Shown in pieces: positions 1 through 7,246 of a DNA stretch of 64,000 bases. The stretch is taken from the NCBI GenBank assembly GCA_934454525.1, contig CAKSFM010000009.1, positions 1 through 64,000 of the forward strand, given 5' to 3'. The notes under the pieces are model-generated. The model saw only the letters and a program-made list of their open reading frames with translations, made no database searches and was not told the DNA's origin. A program made the position numbers and the translations under genes. How positions within the stretch are numbered: the first letter of the stretch is position 1; every line of letters begins with the position of its first letter. Source of the stretch: an uncultured Clostridia bacterium. GTDB lineage: Bacteria; Bacillota; Clostridia; UMGS1883.

Positions 1-45
1 ACCGTCCGTTCACTGCCGTTTTTAATATCCCTGATAATATATCAG
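1..45 (-). repeat. Short duplicate of the HEAT gene 3' end
   Basis: Positions 9-41 match 4303-4335 with about three mismatches in 33 bases. The latter encodes the C-terminal residues YIIGDIKSGSD of the HEAT-repeat protein. Here the minus strand would read YIIRDIKNGSE, but a stop codon lies directly in front, so only a fragment remains. It may be the edge of a second HEAT-type gene copy truncated by recombination. A different minus-strand frame starting near 98 runs open off the window edge and cannot be judged. Confidence 0.5.
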
Positions 46-123
46 ATGACAGAGAAGCAGACATTGCATCTGCCCCCCGAAGCGAAATCATTGGCTGTTG
101 TCCTGTTGGATTTTAATGTCTTT

Positions 124-351
124 TTACTTTAAGCATAACACGAAATGCCCTCCGCGATAGTTTTCTCTTACACATACTGTAAAATCAGCAACTGCGATAA
201 TAATGACTATCAAATACACAGCCATAAATGCATATAAATTATTTAGTTCAACAACCGGAGGAACATCGGAGGTAATTAAATAATAACAACCCAATGTACC
301 CAAAGATAATGCTGCGGCTATCGCCCGTAATATTTTAATTAAAATTTTCAT
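124..351 (-). CDS. Small two-helix membrane protein
   Basis: This predicted protein of about 75 residues has two hydrophobic segments, roughly residues 5-26 and 40-58, and a short charged tail. I do not recognise a family. The start at 351 is chosen because a GAGGAG ribosome-binding site ends five bases upstream; a GTG at 357 would overlap that site. It is the first gene after the Rhs remnant at 384-653, the position an immunity gene usually takes behind an Rhs tip. An immunity or membrane-accessory role is inferred from position only. Confidence 0.55.
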   Translation of the reverse strand: MKILIKILRAIAAALSLGTLGCYYLITSDVPPVVELNNLYAFMAVYLIVIIIAVADFTVCVRENYRGGHFVLCLK

Positions 352-383
352 AATCACTCCTCATTTACGACCCGACCTATAGA

Positions 384-653
384 TTAAATCCCATCAGCGC
401 CCAAGTTGTTGCTCCAACGATGCCCTTCGTTTCTTTTGCATGGTTTAATATCCCTACTATATTTGACTAAACCTTTGGGCTTCCATGCTCCGTCCTCGTC
501 CTGCATGGCGAGCAGCCGCTTTCCGCGGATATATGTTTGCGTTTTCTCACCCGTGATTTCCGCAATGACGTTTCCTCCGTCGTTTATATACTGCGTTGTG
601 ACATCGCTTTCCCCGGACACTATGCGCTTGCTTTGGCGGATGTTGTTTGTAAA
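384..653 (-). pseudogene. Orphan Rhs remnant A (tip truncated)
   Basis: The minus strand reads through Rhs/YD-type sequence: RQSKRIVSGESD, then YINDGGNVIAE and KTQTYIRGKRLLAMQDEDGAW. It then passes KPKGLVKYSRD and ends about 21 residues later. An in-frame stop lies just upstream (654-656), so there is no N-terminal Rhs body and no secretion domain. After GLVKYSRD another frame stays open as KGIVGATTWALMGFNL, which suggests a frameshift or a join within a former toxin tip. It follows the putative immunity gene at 660-1103 by only a few bases. I read it as a displaced Rhs C-terminal fragment, not a functional gene. Confidence 0.7.
450..559 (-). repeat. Rhs recombination repeat, copy A
   Basis: About 97 bases (450-546) match copy C (3214-3310) with roughly three mismatches, and the first-repeat part (482-546) matches copy B with about three. 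All three copies encode the Rhs segment KTQTYIRGKR-LAMQDED. A and C also share the following KPKGLVKYSRD, so they derive from the same tip type, while B continues into a different Rhs end. Confidence 0.8.
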
Positions 654-659
654 TCAATG

Positions 660-1103
660 CTAATTATTTTCCGATATTTTATTTATAAGAAAGGAATATA
701 ATAAAGCATTGTTGCCGATTACATAACCGCTATCCCCGCTGGAGCCTTTAGTTTTCAAAAATCTGTATACTTTTTCTTTGTTCTCAGAAAAATATATTGT
801 GTCTTTTTTGTTGTTTGTATAAATTATTTCTATATCTATTTTACAATCATTTTGAAGACTGTCAGAGTGCGTAGGTAAATCAACGCATTTAATTTTGTTT
901 GTCCGTTGTATTACACTCATAATCTCTTTAAGATCAGTGGTATCGGTGAATATTATTGAATCTTTTGCGTTATTATTATACATATTAACAGTGATTTCTT
1001 TTGCGTTTTCGGATTTATTTGTCGTTATTGATTTATTTACTGAAAAAATTATTATTAAAAAAAGTAATACAAACAACATTAATGCAATGAATGTCTTTTT
1101 CAT
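660..1103 (-). CDS. Putative immunity protein, membrane-anchored
   Basis: The 147-residue protein has one N-terminal hydrophobic helix (about residues 3-22) followed by a soluble domain, predicted to lie outside the membrane. The start at 1103 has an AAAGGTG ribosome-binding site; a GTG at 1112 would overlap it. It begins 22 bases after the stop of the Rhs-amidase toxin, the standard place for a cognate immunity gene in polymorphic toxin loci. An extracytoplasmic immunity domain would fit a toxin that cuts peptidoglycan. I do not recognise the domain family, so the function is inferred from position and topology. Confidence 0.65.
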   Translation of the reverse strand: MKKTFIALMLFVLLFLIIIFSVNKSITTNKSENAKEITVNMYNNNAKDSIIFTDTTDLKEIMSVIQRTNKIKCVDLPTHSDSLQNDCKIDIEIIYTNNKKDTIYFSENKEKVYRFLKTKGSSGDSGYVIGNNALLYSFLINKISENN

Positions 1104-1125
1104 ACGTGGCACCTTTCTACATAAT

Positions 1126-2067
1126 TTATTTTAGGAAATCAATAATATTATAGACGTTATCACCGGGACATAGTGTATCCATATAGTCTCTATGCCCATT
1201 AACTGTATAAATATCATATGAATCTTTTAAAACTTGTATTAATCTAATTGTGCTTAATAATTGTGCTTTTGATGGGGCGTTGTCATCAAATAGTCCTGGT
1301 TGATAATCTCCTATAAGCGCTACACCGATTTTTCCTGTATTCTGTTGCTTGACATGAGCGCCTTTCTTTTTAATTGGACGTCCCTCGTAAACCAAACCTT
1401 CTGGAGAAATAATAAAATGATATCCTATTCCTGACCATCCTCTTTTTATATGGTCCTTTTCAATCTGTTTTACGTTTTTATTGTTATCTGTATGATGTAT
1501 GACGATATCAGTCTTATTTGGATCATTATCCCAATCATTAAAGTTTTGAGCACCCCATTCAGATCGACTTATAAAGCTATTTCCTAGAGCTCTTGCGCTC
1601 TCAGCTTTTCCATGCGCTGTTATTTTGTTAGCTTCATTATCCATGGCATTTGCATACTCCCATTCTTTTGTATATTTCTTTATCGCCCTTTGAATAAATG
1701 CCGGATATTTATCATCGTCCTCCTGCCAGCAACCTGTAGGGTCAACATAGCGAATCGGATTGTTTCCGCAATACACGTACCAATTGAGTCCGTCCTTGGC
1801 AGGGTCTTCGGAAATGAAGCGCCCGAGGGCGGGGTCATAATAACGGTTACGCAGATATACAAGTCCTGTTTCGTCATCGGTATATTCTCCGCAGTAACGA
1901 AACGGATTTTTCTTCGGACTGTCGGTCTCCTCGGAATAGTTGCCGAATGAGTCATACTTATAGCGGTTATAATACCAACCGTTGCTGTAGCTTCCTCGCT
2001 GAACACGCTCCACATCTCCGCGGTAATTATTTCCGAATATGCTCCATGCTCCGTCCTCATCCTGCAT
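1126..2067 (-). CDS. Orphan Rhs tip with peptidoglycan amidase toxin domain
   Basis: The first 115 or so residues are the end of an Rhs core: the signature RYCGEYTDDETGLVYLRNRYYDP, then GRFISEDP and the closing NPIRYVDPTG. After this boundary the sequence changes to an Amidase_2/PGRP-type N-acetylmuramoyl-L-alanine amidase (about residues 165-313). Its visible zinc ligands are the His in IVIHHT, the His in NGHRDY and the Cys in LCPGD, with a Tyr in GYHFII. This predicts cleavage of the peptide stem from MurNAc. The Rhs shell and any secretion N-terminus are missing. The frame is open back to 2142 with no convincing start or ribosome-binding site, and the ATG at 2067 is only the first available. 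It is therefore probably a silent tip that becomes active after recombination into a full Rhs gene elsewhere. Confidence 0.8.
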   Translation of the reverse strand: MQDEDGAWSIFGNNYRGDVERVQRGSYSNGWYYNRYKYDSFGNYSEETDSPKKNPFRYCGEYTDDETGLVYLRNRYYDPALGRFISEDPAKDGLNWYVYCGNNPIRYVDPTGCWQEDDDKYPAFIQRAIKKYTKEWEYANAMDNEANKITAHGKAESARALGNSFISRSEWGAQNFNDWDNDPNKTDIVIHHTDNNKNVKQIEKDHIKRGWSGIGYHFIISPEGLVYEGRPIKKKGAHVKQQNTGKIGVALIGDYQPGLFDDNAPSKAQLLSTIRLIQVLKDSYDIYTVNGHRDYMDTLCPGDNVYNIIDFLK

Positions 2068-2128
2068 GGCTATCAGCCGCTTTCCGCGGATATATGTTTG
2101 CGTTTTCCCTCCCGTGATTGCAGCAAAT
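2043..2128 (-). repeat. Rhs recombination repeat, copy B
   Basis: This copy is continuous with the intact Rhs end of the amidase tip. It shares with copy C an identical stretch at its 5' coding side (CCTCCCGTGATTGCAGCAAAT on the plus strand, 2108-2128). It differs from copy A there, which marks where A diverged. Confidence 0.8.
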
Positions 2129-2142
2129 TTTTTGACAAACGA

Positions 2143-2487
2143 TTAAGATATTTTTTCAAATTTAAAGCATTCTTTTATCAGTTCTTCAAATGTTGGATCA
2201 ATTCTTATAAATTCCTGTTTCCCACTTTTGAGTTTATAGTTATTATCTTTCATATATTTTGCAACTCTTTTTCTCATTGATAGTTTAATTTGATACAAAG
2301 CTGAATATTCTTCAGGCGGGGCTATCATCATTTGATAGTCAAAAATCCCCGAAACATATATATCATTATAATCCTTATCAGTTCTTATTTCTACCGTAGA
2401 TAGCTGATATAAAAAGACTAATGCTATCATAATTATTACTGAAAAAACACATAGGATGCACCTTACAATCTTTTTTAGTTCTTTCAT
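2143..2487 (-). CDS. Membrane-anchored small protein, orphan immunity candidate
   Basis: The 114-residue protein has one N-terminal transmembrane helix (about residues 9-28) and a charged soluble domain rich in Lys and Glu, likely extracytoplasmic. Its ATG overlaps the stop of the preceding gene (TAATG), so the two are probably translationally coupled. The stop lies directly before Rhs copy B, in the same reading frame. No family was recognised. The genomic position suggests immunity to a toxin tip that has since been lost. Confidence 0.6.
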   Translation of the reverse strand: MKELKKIVRCILCVFSVIIMIALVFLYQLSTVEIRTDKDYNDIYVSGIFDYQMMIAPPEEYSALYQIKLSMRKRVAKYMKDNNYKLKSGKQEFIRIDPTFEELIKECFKFEKIS

Positions 2488-2774
2488 TATTTTACCGCCT
2501 TATAATAAGAATTATTATTTATGACTTCAACTGAACCATTATATTTCAGCAGTACCGCTCCATCTGCGGTTTTTAAATCCTGCGCGGCATCAGACGGTGT
2601 ATATCCGTAAAAATTTCCCATTGTGATTTTTATCGTCCACGCCGCAGCCTCCGGACTAAGCCTCCTAGGCAATGCACTGTAGTTTTTCAATTGTTCTGTC
2701 ATGTCGTTCGGTAAGGTCCAGCTATGTTGGCGTATTGTCATGAATGTCCCTGTGGCTGCATTTATTTTATTCAA
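2487..2774 (-). CDS. Hypothetical 95-residue soluble protein
   Basis: There is no signal peptide or membrane helix. The C-terminal half contains LSPEAAAWTIKITMGNFYGYTPSDAAQDL. The start overlaps the end of the 2767-3165 gene by eight bases and its end overlaps the next start, making a three-gene unit. Its base composition is more GC-rich than the two AT-rich genes around it, which hints at a separate origin. Function unknown; it could be a remnant of a toxin tip or an accessory protein. Confidence 0.45.
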   Translation of the reverse strand: MNKINAATGTFMTIRQHSWTLPNDMTEQLKNYSALPRRLSPEAAAWTIKITMGNFYGYTPSDAAQDLKTADGAVLLKYNGSVEVINNNSYYKAVK

Positions 2775-3165
2775 TGTATTCCTTTATAAAACACTGGTCA
2801 TTACCAGCTTTATCATCAAAGAACAGATTTGGTTTGTTTAGCAAATAAACATTAATAACATTTTCATGCTTATTGCCAACAAATATTTTAATAAATTTCT
2901 TTTCACCTATTTTTACCTTGTTTAGTTCATATGAGGTTAGCAGTATACTTTCCTTATTGAAATCAACATTATATTTGTCGAGAGAATACAATTTGTAATG
3001 TTTGTCAGCTGTGTTACAAACCGTAAATCCTTCTACACTTTTTTGACCGTTTCTCGTTTCTATTGTATCTAATAAGGAATACTGTATTCGACGGCTTTTT
3101 TGCACTGCATAGCATAATAAAATACACAAAACACTCACTATTATTATAATTTTTACTTTTTTCAT
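2767..3165 (-). CDS. Membrane-anchored small protein, orphan immunity candidate
   Basis: The 132-residue protein has an N-terminal transmembrane segment (residues 3-20) and a soluble remainder predicted outside the membrane. It has the same architecture as the proteins at 660-1103 and 2143-2487, but I see no clear sequence similarity by eye. The gene starts three bases after the stop of Rhs remnant C, with GAGAGGAG upstream as ribosome-binding site. It is strongly AT-rich. The position directly behind an Rhs fragment suggests an immunity gene. Confidence 0.6.
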   Translation of the reverse strand: MKKVKIIIIVSVLCILLCYAVQKSRRIQYSLLDTIETRNGQKSVEGFTVCNTADKHYKLYSLDKYNVDFNKESILLTSYELNKVKIGEKKFIKIFVGNKHENVINVYLLNKPNLFFDDKAGNDQCFIKEYIE

Positions 3166-3168
3166 ACA

Positions 3169-3330
3169 TTATCTCCTCTCCCATATTCCCGGATATGTAA
3201 CATATGGCATTGTATCCCTACTATATTTGACTAAACCTTTGGGCTTCCATGCTCGATCCTCGTCTTGCATGGCGAGCAGCCGCTTTCCGCGGATATATGT
3301 TTGCGTTTTCCCTCCCGTGATTGCAGCAAA
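3169..3330 (-). pseudogene. Orphan Rhs remnant C
   Basis: The minus strand is open from just after a stop codon (3331-3333) and reads AAITGGKTQTYIRGKR, then LLAMQDED, WKPKGLVKYSRD, and ends about 14 residues later. It is the same joined Rhs segment as remnant A and lacks both an Rhs body and a toxin domain. It sits between the secreted protein gene at 3404 and the three-gene unit at 3165-2143, so it separates two immunity-like gene groups. Confidence 0.7.
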
Positions 3331-3331
3331 T
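3214..3331 (-). repeat. Rhs recombination repeat, copy C
   Basis: It contains the complete segment shared with A (3214-3310) and the upstream part shared only with B (to 3331). C is therefore the bridge between the other two copies. Confidence 0.8.
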
Positions 3332-3341
3332 CATCTGAAAT

Positions 3342-3387
3342 ACGGGAACGTACATCTCTCTGTCTGCTCAACAATGTGCGTTCCCGT
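3342..3387. other. Imperfect inverted repeat before Rhs remnant C
   Basis: Two 15-base arms (3342-3356 and 3373-3387) pair with two mismatches around a 16-base loop; the core is ACGGGAACG / CGTTCCCGT. There is no T-run on either side, so it does not look like an intrinsic terminator. It lies between the stop of the secreted-protein gene and Rhs remnant C. Confidence 0.55.
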
Positions 3388-3403
3388 TTGTCAATTTATT
3401 GCA

Positions 3404-4285
3404 CTATTTCAATATACTATCGGGTTCTGTAAGCAAATCATTTATGTAATAAAATTTTTCTCCGAGGTGTTCTGTCGAGAATGTCGGAATATGCAGCGCT
3501 TTATAAAGCAAATCACAAAAAACGCGCGCGCTGATTTTATCGTTCCACTGCTCAAGACTTACCTGCGTGGGATACAGCTCCAGCAGGGAATCATCATTAA
3601 TCAGTTCGATTTCCTCCGCAAAGTGGAACATTATGTTATCCGTATATCCGATTTCTCTCATATAGTTTTCCATGTCACGTTCCGAGAAATACGGGTTTGC
3701 AATAAACAATCTGCTTATAAATGACACAGTATCCCCATATGTTGCTTTATTGTCAAGAAGTGCATACTGCTTCCCGTCAATCACTGTACCTCGCAGCAGT
3801 CCTGCGCTCCATAATTGGAACGCAAAAAAGAAATCATCGCTGTCTTCGGGAATGTCCTCAAACATGCAGTTGCTTTCAAAAAATCCCTCCGAAACTCTCT
3901 GAAACGAATCTGAGCCTTTGAATATATCCGCAGATTTCCTTGCCTCCTCTTCGTCTTTTGCTATGTATACGGCATTTGAATGATTTTTCTTTATTTTAAG
4001 CAATATACCGAGCATATCTCTTTTTGTTATTTCGCCGTTCGGATCAAATGTTTCCGGAAGCACCCCGAAGCTCTTCAAGTATAAACAGGTGTAATTATAC
4101 ATTCTTCTCGTTTGATAGCTTTCGATTCCGCCGAAACATCCGGCAGATCCTTCATGAAAGTACGTATACAAGTCTCCGAGCGCCTCTCTTGAATCCACAA
4201 TTCTTTTGTTTGCCGCATTTGCCTTTACTCCGCCGCAAAGAATCAAAAGTGCAAACGCTGTGACAACCGATGTTATTTTTTTCAT
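3404..4285 (-). CDS. Secreted protein with SLH-like segments
   Basis: The 293-residue protein has a clear Sec signal peptide (MKKITSVVTAFALLILCGG..., cleavage near NANA). The mature part resembles degenerate S-layer-homology sequence: FEDIPEDSDDFFFAFQLWSAGLLRG and NGEITKRDMLGILLKI. The start is at 4285 because GAAGGAG precedes it and TAATG couples it to the HEAT gene upstream. It is the last gene before Rhs remnant C. The SLH resemblance suggests cell-surface location. Whether it belongs to the toxin/immunity inventory is unknown. Confidence 0.6.
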   Translation of the reverse strand: MKKITSVVTAFALLILCGGVKANAANKRIVDSREALGDLYTYFHEGSAGCFGGIESYQTRRMYNYTCLYLKSFGVLPETFDPNGEITKRDMLGILLKIKKNHSNAVYIAKDEEEARKSADIFKGSDSFQRVSEGFFESNCMFEDIPEDSDDFFFAFQLWSAGLLRGTVIDGKQYALLDNKATYGDTVSFISRLFIANPYFSERDMENYMREIGYTDNIMFHFAEEIELINDDSLLELYPTQVSLEQWNDKISARVFCDLLYKALHIPTFSTEHLGEKFYYINDLLTEPDSILK

Positions 4286-4992
4286 TATTTTTCTCCTTCC
4301 CAATCACTGCCGCTTTTAATATCCCCGATAATATAATCTTTTTTGGATTCACCAATAACTTTATCAATTATAGAATTGACAGCTTCACTTTTTTCTGTTT
4401 TTCTTAATTTTGTTAAAGCAGATAAAATTAAATCTCTGTTGTCGTTTTCCGGAATATCCCCCAAAATGTTTACGACTGTACATCTATCGCGATAGTCTTC
4501 GGTTGTCAGCAGACTGATAATATTATTAAGATGTTCTTTTTCTCCCATCATATATAATCCTTTAAATCCGGATGCAGCAATTGATATGTCATCTTTTTGA
4601 GTTAAATCCTCAAACAGCCTGCTTAATTCGTTTCTATCAGCATCAACATAATTCATAATATCAATAAGACTTAATATTGCATATTTTTTTACAAGCAGAC
4701 TTTGGTCGTTTAAAATGCATTTAAGCAATTGTTTATATGTATTGGTTGTAGCAAATGCTGATAAAGAATCACATGCATTGACCCTTACCAACTCGTCTTC
4801 GTCACCGGATAAAGTAATCAGTATTCTTTCAGCTTCGATGTCATTTGCCAACACAAGTAATTCAGCCACATATGCTCTTATTTCCGAATCATCATGATGT
4901 GATAAGTTTATTAATAACGCTATATCACTTGGATTTATAACATTCTTTTCAGCAATTAAGTCTAATTGATTATAAGCCTTATCTAACCCCAT
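4285..4992 (-). CDS. HEAT-repeat protein, likely toxin immunity
   Basis: The 235-residue, entirely helical, soluble protein is built of HEAT-like repeats, e.g. DDSEIRAYVAELLVLAND, EDELVRVNACDSLSAFA and LLVKKYAILSLIDI. The start at 4992 has GAGGGGTGA upstream. HEAT proteins are a recurrent class of immunity protein in polymorphic toxin loci, and this one sits in an Rhs island, so immunity is the best guess. The 3' end is duplicated at positions 9-41. No toxin partner is adjacent. Confidence 0.65.
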   Translation of the reverse strand: MGLDKAYNQLDLIAEKNVINPSDIALLINLSHHDDSEIRAYVAELLVLANDIEAERILITLSGDEDELVRVNACDSLSAFATTNTYKQLLKCILNDQSLLVKKYAILSLIDIMNYVDADRNELSRLFEDLTQKDDISIAASGFKGLYMMGEKEHLNNIISLLTTEDYRDRCTVVNILGDIPENDNRDLILSALTKLRKTEKSEAVNSIIDKVIGESKKDYIIGDIKSGSDWEGEK

Positions 4993-5108
4993 AATTTCAC
5001 CCCTCATCTACTGAGCATAGGCATACCATATAATACACTTATTTTCCTCATTTTGTCCTCAAACTCATCTGTGAGGGAATTTTTCAGAGAGTGTAATATG
5101 ATAATTTT

Positions 5109-5405
5109 TCACAGCACATGAATGTTTATTCCCAGCAAAACAGCCGATAACCATACTATAGCTATTGTTAATACCGGCAAAATCAGTACAGAAAAAATTT
5201 TCACATATAAAACTGAGGATTTTTTTACCTTAATCCTTTTCATAACGTACATTACAGTAATCATACATGCAGCAAAAACTGCCGGCGTTAATATAAGGTT
5301 AAACACATCTGCTCCGCCCCAAAACCAAAATAAGATAAAGTACTCAAGCAAAGCTACCGGTACAAAAACAACATACAATACAGTATTTAAAATTTTGGAT
5401 TTCAC
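5109..5405 (-). CDS. Three-helix membrane protein
   Basis: The 98-residue protein has three hydrophobic segments (about residues 7-29, 33-54 and 68-92) and a Lys-rich loop RIKVKKSS between the second and third. The GTG start at 5405 is preceded by GAGGGGG at a usable distance. No family recognised. It lies in the same orientation as the other island genes and may be a membrane-bound immunity protein. Confidence 0.55.
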   Translation of the reverse strand: MKSKILNTVLYVVFVPVALLEYFILFWFWGGADVFNLILTPAVFAACMITVMYVMKRIKVKKSSVLYVKIFSVLILPVLTIAIVWLSAVLLGINIHVL

Positions 5406-5536
5406 TTGTTGTTCCCCCTCTTAATCAATATGCTTGTTTACTAAATCTGCAACTTTAAGAGAAATCAATATAATCACTTTTGTTTTTTCTGGTGATACTC
5501 CGTTTTATAAATACCGTTATCTTCCGGATCACCGAT

Positions 5537-5932
5537 TTACAAAGCTCTCCATCGCAGAGATTCCGCGCAAAGCCACGTTCCTTTATAGTCTGTTTTTTTA
5601 TCAAAAAATTCAGCGGAATCAGCCCAGTACACCTTGTTTTTCTCAATCATCAGTGCTGCATCATTCAATTCGCATGTGTAAGACGGTTCTGCCGGAATCA
5701 AGCATAAACTCAGAAGTCCTTTGAATTCCAATTCTATTGAGCGAACAGACGATTCCTGACTTTGGAATATTAGTTTAAGAGTTCGTTCATTGTTAACAGG
5801 GTTCATCTCTAAGTTTTCTGTTACATATGCTCCGCTGATATATTCTATCTTAAAAAGGCAACTATCATGAAAATGGGAAAATTGTTCCATTAAGTAATTT
5901 ATATCCTCCCGGCAAGTTATTGTATGATACAT
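5537..5932 (-). CDS. Immunity-like protein of an Rhs-associated family
   Basis: The 131-residue soluble protein has the pattern FSHFHDSCLFKIEYISGAYV, then a Cys- and Trp-bearing C-terminus (YTCELNDAALMIEKNKVYWAD). From memory, close relatives of this pattern occur next to Rhs/WapA genes in Firmicutes, but I cannot name the Pfam family with certainty. The ribosome-binding site GGGGG stands seven bases before ATG 5932. It is the first gene of the island on the minus strand. Confidence 0.6.
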   Translation of the reverse strand: MYHTITCREDINYLMEQFSHFHDSCLFKIEYISGAYVTENLEMNPVNNERTLKLIFQSQESSVRSIELEFKGLLSLCLIPAEPSYTCELNDAALMIEKNKVYWADSAEFFDKKTDYKGTWLCAESLRWRAL

Positions 5933-6376
5933 TCATTTTCCCCCTTTTAGTCAATATGTCTGTTATGCCTAGGCATAATTGCTTATTCCAAATAATTTCC
6001 AAACCCGTTGTTACAGCATAATCATATACTATATTTACGCCGGTGTCAAGAATTATATATTAAATCAGGAAGAATATGGTACTATTTCCGTACCGTTATG
6101 TATCCGATCTCATGAAAGGTAATTTCGCGGAATATATCCGCAAAAGCCAATGTTGAATTGGCTGCGATTGTTCTGCTTGCCAAGTGCTGCGCATATACTT
6201 TTACAGACGGAAGAAAAGTTCTTACAAAATGCTTTTACAAAGCCATTCACCGGCATTTTCACGCGCAAAAAACGGTTATTGCCGATGCCGGACGCAGCTT
6301 TCCCGACGAGGCGCTGCCGGCAGATACGGGATTGTTGAAACCATACTGAAAATTACAAGGAATCGGAGGTAAATCA
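5933..6376. other. Gene-poor spacer with a palindrome and a possible broken frame
   Basis: This holds the palindrome at 5963-5978 and a small hairpin (AGCCAAT at 6146 with ATTGGCT). A short plus-strand frame opens at ATG 6112 (MKGNFAEYIRKSQ) and stops; the next frame is then open to about 6349 and reads AKANVELAAIVLLAKCC and onward. That looks like a gene broken by one frameshift, but I recognise no family. The ribosome-binding site of the following gene is at 6366-6371. Confidence 0.4.
5958..5978. repeat. Back-to-back ends of the AGGCATAACAGAC element
   Basis: GTCTGTTATGCC is followed directly by AGGCATAA after one base, giving a perfect 16-bp palindrome at 5963-5978. The left part is the reverse complement of the terminal sequence of the 275-bp elements at 37032 and 59388. 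I read it as two element ends joined after loss of the interior. Confidence 0.6.
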
Positions 6377-7135
6377 ATGAAAATTTTTGTGACTGACAAG
6401 TACAGAATTGTAACCTTTTTAATGATATGCGCACTTATAGGAACAGCCGCATTCTGCGCGCAAAACTACGATTCACGCGAAACCGCAGCAACGGTGCGGA
6501 AAATTCCGATATACAGCGTTTCACGCGATGACAATAAAATTGCCGTGACATTTGACTGCGCGTGGGGAGCCGATGATATCGATTCAATTATCCAAACACT
6601 GAAAAAGCATAACTGCCCGTCAACATTTTTTGTTGTAGGAACATGGGCAGAGAAATATCCCGATGCGGTGAAAAAGCTTGCGGAAGCGGGACACGAAATC
6701 GGCAACCACAGTTATAACCACACATATTATACAGGACTTTCGGAAGATGAAATAATAGCTGATCTGAATAAATGCAATGACGCCGTAAAAAATTCCTGCG
6801 GCTCTGCACCTGTGATTTTCCGTGCGCCTGCCGGGGAATATAACAATACGGTTATATCAGTATCAGAAAAGCTCGCAATGCCATGTATTCAGTGGGACGC
6901 GGATTCGCTGGACTGGAAAGGACTTGACGGAGCGCAGATGACAGCGCGGCTTCTTCCAAAGGTGAAAAGCGGCAGTATTCTGCTTTTCCACAACGACACT
7001 GCGCACACCGCCGAAGCTCTTGACGGAATTCTGACCGCGCTCCGGGAAAAGGGTTTCACTTTTTCAACGGCCAGCAATCTTATCTACAAGGATAATTACA
7101 CAGTTGACCCGACAGGAATGCAAATAAAACAGTAG
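6377..7135 (+). CDS. pdaB: Polysaccharide deacetylase, PdaB/CE4 type
   Basis: The 252-residue protein has one N-terminal membrane helix (about residues 11-28) and an extracytoplasmic CE4 (NodB) domain. Visible motifs are TFDCAWGADD (motif 1 Asp), GHEIGNHSYNH (the metal His pair), RAPAGEY, WDADSLDW and the final LLFHND. This predicts deacetylation of N-acetylated cell-wall sugars. The extended TFDCAWG form of motif 1 is what I associate with sporulation-type PdaB proteins, consistent with sigG, yneA and spoIIE nearby. A strong GGAGG ribosome-binding site precedes ATG 6377. The exact substrate is not readable from the sequence. Confidence 0.85.
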   Translation: MKIFVTDKYRIVTFLMICALIGTAAFCAQNYDSRETAATVRKIPIYSVSRDDNKIAVTFDCAWGADDIDSIIQTLKKHNCPSTFFVVGTWAEKYPDAVKKLAEAGHEIGNHSYNHTYYTGLSEDEIIADLNKCNDAVKNSCGSAPVIFRAPAGEYNNTVISVSEKLAMPCIQWDADSLDWKGLDGAQMTARLLPKVKSGSILLFHNDTAHTAEALDGILTALREKGFTFSTASNLIYKDNYTVDPTGMQIKQ

Positions 7136-7172
7136 GCATAGCAGAGTTAATGTTATTGGGATGTGCGGCGGA
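7132..7172 (+). repeat. Element end and SLH 3'-end remnant
   Basis: The pdaB stop is followed by GCATAGCAGAG, close to the element end GCATAACAGAC. Then comes AATGTTATTGGGATGTGCGGCGG, close to the 3' end of the SLH gene (reverse complement of 16202-16226) and to the chimeric fragment at 15905-15930. After this the frame encodes a short GGKILFGYSYDKN peptide with no start. Confidence 0.5.
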
Positions 7173-7246
7173 AAAATACTTTTCGGATATTCCTATGACA
7201 AAAATCTCGGGATTATTGTTCCGAATGAGGGCGCCGCAAAGGTATA

